Source: JAZQUM01 sp045631305
GTDB lineage: Bacteria > Bacillota > Clostridia > Oscillospirales > Oscillospiraceae
Reading direction: 5' to 3'
DNA: 25,976 bases
NCBI GenBank assembly: GCA_045631305.1
Contig: JAZQUM010000090.1
Coordinates: 1 to 25,976 of the forward strand
The translations under genes were made by a program, and so were the position numbers. This document shows positions 13,416 to 19,765 of this stretch, one piece after another; the stretch's first letter is position 1; every line of letters starts with the position of its first letter. Under the pieces are notes generated by a model, which ran no database searches, was not told the DNA's origin, and saw only the letters and a list, made by a program, of their open reading frames with translations.

Positions 13416-15362
13416 TTATCTTTTCCCGAAAAATGCACTTTCATACCTTTCAGGAAAACCTTTATTTAAATGGCGCAGATCCCCCTCTTTTTTTGTAATA
13501 CCTAAGCGGTCGAAGTGTTCTAAAACAACCAATGCATATTTGCGGGAAGTCCCCAACATATCCCGCAGCTGCGCAAGGGTTAAAGTTTGGTTTTCCGCAA
13601 AATGCACCTGCACCACATGCCACACTTTTTCATACGCCTTTCGGTGGTAGCAAATTTGAGGAGAAAGCATCACCAGTTCACCGGCTGAAAGGACGCTATC
13701 CAGTACCTGCCTGCAATCTGCCTTTTCCTTAGGGTCAAACATCGCCATAACATCCTCTAAAAATGCAGGCTCGATATCTGCCCTTTCATAAATATCCAAA
13801 AGTTTGGCACGGATACGGGTCTGCCGTTTGGTAAACGAGATTACAAAATCGACCAAAGCGTACCGCTCTTCTATGCGTTCGATCCCCCCTTCACGGCACA
13901 ATTCCCGCAAAAAGGCATTGGCAATCATTGGGTCTGCATTTTTAAAAAGTTTTTGCCGCAGCTCAGCTGATTTCATACCAGCACGCAAAGGATTTTGTCT
14001 ATGATAATCCGAAAGTATACTTTTGCAGCTTTTTTCAATCTCTTTTAACACACAGAAAGCAGTATAGCGCCCTTCCAACACTTCAACTGCGTGCCCCTGT
14101 GCGACAAGTTCATGCAGTTCTCCCAGCAGAAGCTCTCTTTCCATGCCAAGTTTTTCCGCTAATTTCAAAGCATCAGGTAAATCCGTTCTAAATTCCGCCA
14201 CTGCTTGCAGCACCTTGTCACTTTTGGATCCGCACTCTTTCGTGTGCAATTGCTGAAGAAGCCCCCTATCATTTCTTTTGTGCTTACATGGTGCATTATC
14301 CAAAATCACACCGCCGCCGATGGTTTCAAGAGGCGAGAAAAAGCGAATCACAAAATGGTCTCCTTTTTTCGTCGCTATAGGTTCTGCCATTCGAAGCTGC
14401 GCATAGCAGCTTTCACCCGGCAATAACTGATTTCGATCCAGCAACACCACTTTTACCACCCGTTCTTCTGTACCATGATAAAAATGCACATGGGAATCGG
14501 TAACAATTACACGCTGAGCGTCTGTAAGGCAGTATAGCTTTACATCCAGCATGCAGGAAATATCAATACTTCCCTTTCTTGCCACCACATTTCCACGCCT
14601 CACATCGCTTTTATGCATTCCCGCCAGATTTACTGCCACCCGCTGCCCGGCATAAGCTGCAGGCACAGTTCTCCCGTGTACCTGCAAATTACGGATTCGT
14701 GTCTCAGTCCCCGCAGGTACCAGTTCTGCCTCATCACCTTCGTGTATACATCCATCAATCAGTGTTCCCGTAACCACAGTGCCAAACCCATCCACAGAGA
14801 ACACACGGTCAATTGGCAGACGAAAAGGCATGCGCATATTCTTTTCCTGCACAGAAACTGCCAAAGCATGTAAATGCTCCCGAAGCTCCTCAATCCCCTC
14901 CCCCGTATAGGAAGATACCGCCAGCATAGGTTTTCCTTCCAGAAAGGTTCCCGCCACCCGTCGGGTAACCTCTTCTTCTATCATTGCCAGCCAATCCGGC
15001 TCAACGGCATCTTTTTTAGTGATAACTACCATTCCCCGTTGAATACCAAGAAGCTCTAAAATGGCCAAATGCTCTTCTGTTTGAGGCATGACCCCCTCAT
15101 CAGCTGCCACCACCAACAGACAAAGATCGATTCCGCCGGCACCCGCCAGCATATTTCTGATAAACCTTTCGTGACCGGGTACATCTATAATCCCTGCCTG
15201 CGCGCCGTCTTCCCATTCCATGTGGGCAAAGCCCAGTTCAATGGTAATGCCCCGCTTCTTTTCCTCCAGCAAACGATCGGTTTCAATACCCGTCAGAGCT
15301 TTTACCAGCATAGTCTTTCCGTGATCCACATGACCGGCTGTACCAATGATCACATGTTTCAT
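13416..15362 (-). CDS. selB: Selenocysteine-specific translation elongation factor SelB
   Basis: This 648-residue GTPase has EF-Tu-like motifs: GHVDHGKT (residues 10-17), DVPGHERF (60-67) and TKKD (115-118). The N-terminus MKHVIIGTAGHVDHGKT is typical of SelB. Three EF-Tu-like domains are followed by C-terminal winged-helix repeats, seen here as the LLDIYERADIEPAFLEDV to MLGTSRKYALVVLEHFDR region, which bind the SECIS hairpin. SelB carries selenocysteyl-tRNA to the ribosome at UGA codons upstream of a SECIS. The ATG at 15362 overlaps the selA stop (ATGA) and follows GAAGGAG by eight bases; the longer upstream frame lies inside selA. It is co-transcribed with selA and precedes the tRNA-Sec gene. 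Confidence 0.97.
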   Translation of the reverse strand: MKHVIIGTAGHVDHGKTMLVKALTGIETDRLLEEKKRGITIELGFAHMEWEDGAQAGIIDVPGHERFIRNMLAGAGGIDLCLLVVAADEGVMPQTEEHLAILELLGIQRGMVVITKKDAVEPDWLAMIEEEVTRRVAGTFLEGKPMLAVSSYTGEGIEELREHLHALAVSVQEKNMRMPFRLPIDRVFSVDGFGTVVTGTLIDGCIHEGDEAELVPAGTETRIRNLQVHGRTVPAAYAGQRVAVNLAGMHKSDVRRGNVVARKGSIDISCMLDVKLYCLTDAQRVIVTDSHVHFYHGTEERVVKVVLLDRNQLLPGESCYAQLRMAEPIATKKGDHFVIRFFSPLETIGGGVILDNAPCKHKRNDRGLLQQLHTKECGSKSDKVLQAVAEFRTDLPDALKLAEKLGMERELLLGELHELVAQGHAVEVLEGRYTAFCVLKEIEKSCKSILSDYHRQNPLRAGMKSAELRQKLFKNADPMIANAFLRELCREGGIERIEERYALVDFVISFTKRQTRIRAKLLDIYERADIEPAFLEDVMAMFDPKEKADCRQVLDSVLSAGELVMLSPQICYHRKAYEKVWHVVQVHFAENQTLTLAQLRDMLGTSRKYALVVLEHFDRLGITKKEGDLRHLNKGFPERYESAFFGKR

Positions 15363-16738
15363 TTCAAAATCTCCTTCAGTGCCTGCGCAATACAAATAAA
15401 ATCTTCTTCCATCAGCGTTCTCACATCTATTACGCATCGCTGGCGGACAATGCGCACAATAATGGGGCACGCCCAAAGCCGCAACGCTTTTTCCAGTTGG
15501 CAGGAAGATAGTTTGCGGCTATGGATAGCCACCGCATAAGTGGGTAATACCTGCCCAGGCACACTGCCGCCCCCCACCTGACTTACTTCTTCAATTATTT
15601 CTGCCTCCACGCCGTTTTGAAGAAGCATACCGCAAAGCATATCAGCCTTGGCACGCAGTTTTTCCTGTGATTCCCCCAACATGCGCAGCGTGGGGATCTC
15701 CTGCTGCGCTGTGCCATCGGCATAACTGTGAAGAGTCGCTTCCAGCGCCGCAAGGGTCAACTTATCCACCCGCACAGCACGCGCCAAGGGATGATGCTTT
15801 AGAATATCCATATACTCCCTTTTCCCAAGGATGATACCTGTCTGCGGACCGCCCAGCAGCTTATCCCCCGAGAACGAAACTACATCCACCCCTGATCGGA
15901 CAACTTCCTGCACAGTGGGTTCATCTTTCAAATTAAACCTGTTCAAATTCCAAAACGAACCGCTCCCTAAATCTTCAATCACAGGAAGCCCCACTTTTCT
16001 GCCCAGTTCCACCAAATCAGCGCGAGGCACAGACTCTGTAAAACCCATAATTTTAAAATTACTGGTATGCACTTTTAAAAGTGCACGGGTATTTTCTCCC
16101 ACAGCCCGCTGATAATCACTAAGACGGGTTTTGTTAGTGGTACCAACTTCTCTGAGTTTGCAGCCGCATCCTTCCATAATATCCGGCACCCGAAAAGCCC
16201 CGCCAATCTCCACCAGTTCACCGCGGGAAGTGATTACTTCGCCGCCGGCAGCAAGCGCTGAGAGGATCAGCAGCACAGCGGCAGCATTGTTATTAACTAC
16301 CATGGCGCTTTCCGCACCTGTAAGGTCAGTAAGCAGATGTTCCACATGGCTGTATCGAAATCCACGGCCACCACTTGCTATATCGTATTCCAGATTGGAA
16401 TAGCCTTTTGCCACCTCTGTTACCATCTGTATTGCCCGCTTAGAAATACAAGCGCGACCAAGGTTCGTATGCAGCACCACACCCGTTCCGTTAATCACTC
16501 TGCAAAGGGACGGCAAAGACACCTTGTGTACAAAAGCGCATATTCGCCCCGCCAGTTCTTCCAAGGAAGGAATCGTCTCTATCTCACCGCAAAGCACACG
16601 ACTGCGCACAGCTTCCACTTCATTGCGCACAGCTTTTTTCAGCACGTGCGGCGCCGTATCTCCGCATTTTTCTAAAATTATAGGCGCCTTCAACACCTCG
16701 TCCACTTTAGGAAGTTTCCGCAGCAAAGATTGCTCCAT
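15359..16738 (-). CDS. selA: L-seryl-tRNA(Sec) selenium transferase SelA
   Basis: This 459-residue PLP enzyme converts Ser-tRNA(Sec) to Sec-tRNA(Sec) with selenophosphate. It begins MEQSLLRKLPKVDEVL and contains the family blocks INGTGVVLHTNLGRA, YSNLEYDIASGGRGFRYSH, NNNAAAVLLIL and SRGELVEIGGAFRVPDIM. The PLP lysine is in SFSGDKLLGGPQTGI (Lys293, close to Lys295 of E. coli SelA). The length matches the family. GGAG lies six to seven bases before the ATG. It is the first gene of the sel genes and faces the divergent marR gene across 194 bases. I could not identify a convincing sigma-A promoter for it there; TTGAGA followed 16 bases later by TATTTG is a weak possibility. Confidence 0.97.
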   Translation of the reverse strand: MEQSLLRKLPKVDEVLKAPIILEKCGDTAPHVLKKAVRNEVEAVRSRVLCGEIETIPSLEELAGRICAFVHKVSLPSLCRVINGTGVVLHTNLGRACISKRAIQMVTEVAKGYSNLEYDIASGGRGFRYSHVEHLLTDLTGAESAMVVNNNAAAVLLILSALAAGGEVITSRGELVEIGGAFRVPDIMEGCGCKLREVGTTNKTRLSDYQRAVGENTRALLKVHTSNFKIMGFTESVPRADLVELGRKVGLPVIEDLGSGSFWNLNRFNLKDEPTVQEVVRSGVDVVSFSGDKLLGGPQTGIILGKREYMDILKHHPLARAVRVDKLTLAALEATLHSYADGTAQQEIPTLRMLGESQEKLRAKADMLCGMLLQNGVEAEIIEEVSQVGGGSVPGQVLPTYAVAIHSRKLSSCQLEKALRLWACPIIVRIVRQRCVIDVRTLMEEDFICIAQALKEILK

Positions 16739-16860
16739 ATGTCACTCCATTTCCTATAATCAAATAAAAAACTCTAAATAACTCTCAACTCCATGTCTCT
16801 CCATAGGATATCCACTTTTTCATAAAGTAAATCCTTACCGTATATTTCCCGCCAAAAACT

Positions 16861-16876
16861 TGTTGACAATTCAACA
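16861..16876. promoter_or_regulatory. Palindromic operator candidate over the marR -35 element
   Basis: TGTTGACAATTCAACA is a perfect 6-bp inverted repeat with a 4-base centre. It overlaps the -35 hexamer of the marR promoter. Size and placement are typical of MarR-family autorepression sites. It also lies in the divergent region ahead of selA. Confidence 0.55.
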
Positions 16877-16891
16877 TCTTTGCCATATAAT
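16863..16891 (+). promoter_or_regulatory. Perfect consensus promoter of marR-degV
   Basis: TTGACA (16863-16868) and TATAAT (16886-16891) are 17 bases apart. A short CCCC-TAA-GGGG hairpin sequence (16904-16914) follows in the leader before the ribosome site GGGAGG. Confidence 0.88.
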
Positions 16892-16932
16892 CTGTTTGAA
16901 TCTCCCCTAAGGGGTATTATTGGGAGGCAGAT

Positions 16933-17373
16933 ATGATCGACCGCTTTTCCACTTTTGTCAGCGCCATTGCCCAAATCAACCGCTGCATCAACACCATCAA
17001 GTACCGCGAAATGCAGCCCTTTGGCCTGAAAGGCTCCCATGTGATGTGCCTTTTCTATCTGCAGCACGAGCCTAATGGTCTTACTGCTGCCCAGTTATCC
17101 CGCCTGACCCACGAGGATAAAGCAGCCATCTCCCGCACACTTTCTGATTTGGAAAAGCACGGCTTGATTTCTTATGCCGCCCCAACTGATCAAAAGCGCT
17201 ACCGCGCCGTTTTAACCCTTACAGAAGATGGCAGCAAGCTCTGCCGTAAGCTGGATGAATTGATCCTCGGCGCTGTGGAAGCAGGTGGCTGCGGATACAG
17301 TGAGCAAGAACGTGAAATTTTTTACCGCGTGCTGCTGCGCATTGCGGATAATCTGCAAAATGCCTGCAAATAA
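16933..17373 (+). CDS. MarR-family transcriptional regulator
   Basis: This 146-residue protein has the MarR layout: an N-terminal dimerisation helix, then a winged helix containing LTAAQLSRLTHEDKAAISRTL, LEKHGLISY and the wing DQKRYRAVLTLTEDG, then a C-terminal helix. These proteins are dimeric repressors, often of their own operon, that respond to small molecules. GGGAGG lies five bases before the ATG. A perfect palindrome overlaps its promoter -35 and suggests autoregulation. degV follows after 15 bases in the same transcript. The gene is divergent from selA, so control of the selenium/glycine reductase genes is possible but not shown. Confidence 0.92.
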   Translation: MIDRFSTFVSAIAQINRCINTIKYREMQPFGLKGSHVMCLFYLQHEPNGLTAAQLSRLTHEDKAAISRTLSDLEKHGLISYAAPTDQKRYRAVLTLTEDGSKLCRKLDELILGAVEAGGCGYSEQEREIFYRVLLRIADNLQNACK

Positions 17374-17388
17374 CAGAAAGGATACTTT

Positions 17389-18237
17389 ATGAGCATTCGA
17401 ATCATTACCGACTCCGCCAGTGATATTACCGCTGCACAAGCAGAAAAATGGGACGTTACCGTTTTGCCCCTCACCACCATTTTCGGTGACGAAGCTTTCC
17501 TTGACGGCGTAATGCTGGACCATAAGACCTTTTACGAAAAACTCATTGAAACCGATGTGATGCCCACCACCAGCCAACTTTCCCCTGCGGCATACGAAGC
17601 TGCTTTCCGCAGTGCTATAGATGCAGGCGAAAGCGTACTCTGCATCACCCTTTCCTCCAAGCTTTCCGGTTGCTGTCAGAGCGCCCATATCGCCGCCTCC
17701 GAAGTAGAGGGCGACATCGTGATCGTAGATACTCTCAGCGTTTCTCTGGGCATGCAAACCCTCATCGAAATCGCCTGCACCCTGCGAGACAATGGAAAAA
17801 CCGCAGCTGAAATCGCTGCGGTTCTGGAAGAAGAAAAAAAGAAGCTTCGTCTTATTGCTTTGGTAGATACTTTGGAATACCTCAAGCGCGGCGGCCGCAT
17901 CTCCCCTGCTACCGCTCTTGCAGGCAGCCTTCTCAACATCAAGCCCGTCATCGCATTGGAAAATGGTGAAGTAGCCATGTGCGGCAAAGCCCGCGGCTCC
18001 AAAAATGCCAACAATCTTCTCTCCTCCCTCATCGCCAAAGAAGGCATCGATTTCTCCAAGCCCTGCTATCTTGCTTACAGCGGCCTCAGCGACGCGCTGC
18101 TGCAAAAATATGTGGCAGACAGCGCCCATCTTTACGAGGGTCGCAGCGCCGATTTCCCCGTGGTTTCCATCGGCAGCTCCATCGGCACCCATGCAGGCCC
18201 CGGCGCCGTTGCCGTTGCCTTTTTTGCTCAAAACTAA
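17389..18237 (+). CDS. DegV-family fatty-acid-binding protein
   Basis: This 282-residue protein is a DegV family member. It has IITDSASDI at the N-terminus, TTSQLSPAAYEAAF, the lipid-pocket segment CITLSSKLSGCCQSA, and DTLEYLKRGGRISPATAL before the C-terminal SIGSSIGTHAGPGAVAVAF. In Firmicutes such proteins (FakB type) hold fatty acids for phosphorylation by FakA, which allows uptake of exogenous fatty acids into phospholipid. No fakA is seen here. AGAAAGGA precedes the ATG. It is co-transcribed with the MarR regulator, a common pairing that hints at regulation by lipids. Whether it works as FakB or binds another ligand is unknown. Confidence 0.92.
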   Translation: MSIRIITDSASDITAAQAEKWDVTVLPLTTIFGDEAFLDGVMLDHKTFYEKLIETDVMPTTSQLSPAAYEAAFRSAIDAGESVLCITLSSKLSGCCQSAHIAASEVEGDIVIVDTLSVSLGMQTLIEIACTLRDNGKTAAEIAAVLEEEKKKLRLIALVDTLEYLKRGGRISPATALAGSLLNIKPVIALENGEVAMCGKARGSKNANNLLSSLIAKEGIDFSKPCYLAYSGLSDALLQKYVADSAHLYEGRSADFPVVSIGSSIGTHAGPGAVAVAFFAQN

Positions 18238-18298
18238 TGCTTTTACTGAAGCGGCATCTTCTATCCTCCTGAACTGCCCGTTCCTGCAGGGAATAAAA

Positions 18299-18328
18299 AA
18301 AGAGCTGACAGATATCTGTCAGCTCTTT
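18299..18328. terminator. Bidirectional terminator between degV and the OadG-like small gene
   Basis: A 30-base perfect palindrome forms a 13-bp stem with an ATAT loop. T-rich tails follow on both strands (TTTCTTTTT on plus, A run 18295-18300 read as T on minus). It lies between the converging stop codons at 18237 and 18333. Confidence 0.92.
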
Positions 18329-18332
18329 CTTT

Positions 18333-18458
18333 TTACTTCTTGGAAGATTTGGTAATGCCGTACACGATCAGCGCGATAGCTGCCATAACAACGAAAATAC
18401 CAAGCATACCCTGGCCCATCAGCTGGAAGGCCGAATTCAGATCTGCATAATTAATCAT
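18333..18458 (-). CDS. 41-residue single-helix membrane protein, OadG-like small subunit
   Basis: This short gene encodes 41 residues: MINYADLNSAFQLMGQGMLG, one transmembrane helix (IFVVMAAIALIVYGI), and a basic end TKSSKK. AGGAGG lies eight bases before the ATG, and the gene begins 16 bases after the OadB-like gene. The layout, with a short polar N-terminus, the GQGMLGIFVVM pattern and one helix, resembles the N-terminal part of the gamma subunit (OadG family) of sodium-pumping decarboxylases. It lacks the long soluble tail that carries zinc-binding residues in OadG. Its role would be to stabilise OadB in the membrane. The family assignment is by pattern and neighbour; the gene itself is well supported by its ribosome site and position before a terminator. 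Confidence 0.82.
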   Translation of the reverse strand: MINYADLNSAFQLMGQGMLGIFVVMAAIALIVYGITKSSKK

Positions 18459-18474
18459 CAATACAACCTCCTTC

Positions 18475-19614
18475 TTACTTGATCATCTGGGGGATCAGGT
18501 TCAGGATCATACCACCTGCCAGTACGGAAGCGATCTGACCGGAAACATTTGCGCCAACGGCATGCATCAGAAGGTGGTTCTGATTGTCAGCTTCAAGACC
18601 CAGCTTCTGAATAACGCGGGCGGACATGGGGAATGCAGAGATACCTGCAGCACCAACCATGGGGTTGATCTTGTTCTTGGAGAACAGGTTCAGGAACTTT
18701 GCAAAGAACACGCCTGCGATGGAGTCGAAAACGAAAGCAACCAGACCGAGGCCCATGATCAGAAGGGTCTCAAGGTTGACGAACTGATCGGCTACCATGC
18801 TGAAGGAAATGGTGATACCCAGCAGCAGAGTTACCAGGTTTGCCAGCATGTTCTGTGCAGCATCGGAAAGGCTATTGAGCACGCCGCATTCACGAAGCAG
18901 GTTGCCGAACATCAGGAAGCCAACGAGAGCCACGGAAGTGGGCGCAATGAAGCCGGCGATGATAGTTACGATCACAGGGAAGAAAATACGCAGCTTCTTG
19001 GATACACCTGCAGGATTGTAGGGCATCTTGATCTGGCGTTCCTTCTTGGTGGTAACAGCCTTGATGGCAGCGGGCTGGATGATGGGAACCAGCGCCATGT
19101 AGGAATATGCTGCCACCGCAATGGGGCCAACATACTTAGATTTCAGCACCTGAGAAACCAGAATAGCGGTAGGACCGTCAGCTGCACCAATGATACCGAT
19201 AGCAGCAGCATCCTTCAGATCGAAGCCCAGCAGAACGGCAACGACCACTACGAAGAAAATACCGAACTGAGCGGCAGCACCGAAGAGGAACATCTTGGGG
19301 TTGGAGAGCAGCGGACCAAAGTCGATCATAGCACCGATGCCGATAAAGAGCAGCAAAGGCATAGCTTCGGAAGCTTCAATACCCACCTCGAAGAGCCACT
19401 GAACGATACCTGCTACTTCGCCGATGCCTTCAATGTTCTGGTTCAGCACACCGGAGAAAGGAAGGTTTACCAGAATGGCACCAAAACCCATAGGCAGGAG
19501 CAGCGCGGGTTCATAACCCTTTTCAATAGCAAGATAGATCAGCAGTGCACCCACAACATACATCACCAGCTGCTGCCAGGTGACTGCCATAAAGCCTTCT
19601 AACAAAAAACTCAT
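18475..19614 (-). CDS. Sodium-pumping carboxylate decarboxylase beta subunit (OadB/MmdB/GcdB family)
   Basis: This 379-residue integral membrane protein has the family blocks ASEAMPLLLFIGIGAMIDFGP, GIIGAADGPTAILVSQ (Asp in GAADGPT near residue 146, part of the sodium site) and NHLLMHAVGANVSGQIASVL at the C-terminus. Beta subunits couple decarboxylation of a carboxybiotin to sodium export in oxaloacetate, methylmalonyl-CoA, glutaconyl-CoA or malonate decarboxylases. Neither the carboxyltransferase subunit nor the biotin carrier is encoded in the window, so the substrate is unknown. It has its own promoter and is followed by a 41-residue membrane protein. GAGGTG precedes the ATG. The neighbouring hppA is also an ion pump but lies upstream of a separate promoter. 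Confidence 0.94.
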   Translation of the reverse strand: MSFLLEGFMAVTWQQLVMYVVGALLIYLAIEKGYEPALLLPMGFGAILVNLPFSGVLNQNIEGIGEVAGIVQWLFEVGIEASEAMPLLLFIGIGAMIDFGPLLSNPKMFLFGAAAQFGIFFVVVVAVLLGFDLKDAAAIGIIGAADGPTAILVSQVLKSKYVGPIAVAAYSYMALVPIIQPAAIKAVTTKKERQIKMPYNPAGVSKKLRIFFPVIVTIIAGFIAPTSVALVGFLMFGNLLRECGVLNSLSDAAQNMLANLVTLLLGITISFSMVADQFVNLETLLIMGLGLVAFVFDSIAGVFFAKFLNLFSKNKINPMVGAAGISAFPMSARVIQKLGLEADNQNHLLMHAVGANVSGQIASVLAGGMILNLIPQMIK

Positions 19615-19655
19615 ATTTCACCTCGTATATTTTTTGGTTAAACACTAACTGAATT

Positions 19656-19684
19656 AGTATAGCATGCAGGCTTTAATTTCACAA
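19656..19684 (-). promoter_or_regulatory. Promoter of the OadB-like gene, with overlapping inverted repeat
   Basis: On the minus strand TTGTGA (19684-19679) and TATACT (19661-19656) are 17 bases apart. An inverted repeat ACTAA-N5-TTAGT (19644-19658) overlaps the -10 end and the start site region, and may be an operator. Confidence 0.72.
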
Positions 19685-19726
19685 GTAATTCTATCAGTAT
19701 TCCATGTAAAATGTATGTAAGGATGA

Positions 19727-19756
19727 GTCGCCGCGAAGCAGAAACTCCGCGGCGAC
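19727..19756 (-). terminator. GC-rich hairpin after hppA
   Basis: A perfect 9-bp stem GTCGCCGCG/CGCGGCGAC with a 12-base loop starts nine bases after the hppA stop. It has no T tract, so termination, if any, would be weak or need another factor. Confidence 0.45.
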
Positions 19757-19765
19757 CGAAGAAAA

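Noticed and set aside
16740..16860. A glycine riboswitch or T-box ahead of selA
   Set aside because: None of the conserved riboswitch or T-box motifs were recognised in the minus-strand leader.
16904..16914. CCCC-TAA-GGGG as a terminator in the marR leader
   Set aside because: Only a 4-bp stem without a T tract; too small to end transcription.
17212..18231. A 339-codon minus-strand frame opposite degV
   Set aside because: Antisense to DegV, glycine- and phenylalanine-rich without recognisable motifs.
18562..19602. A 346-codon plus-strand frame opposite the OadB-like gene
   Set aside because: Antisense to a conserved membrane protein; its composition mirrors hydrophobic codons and shows no domain.
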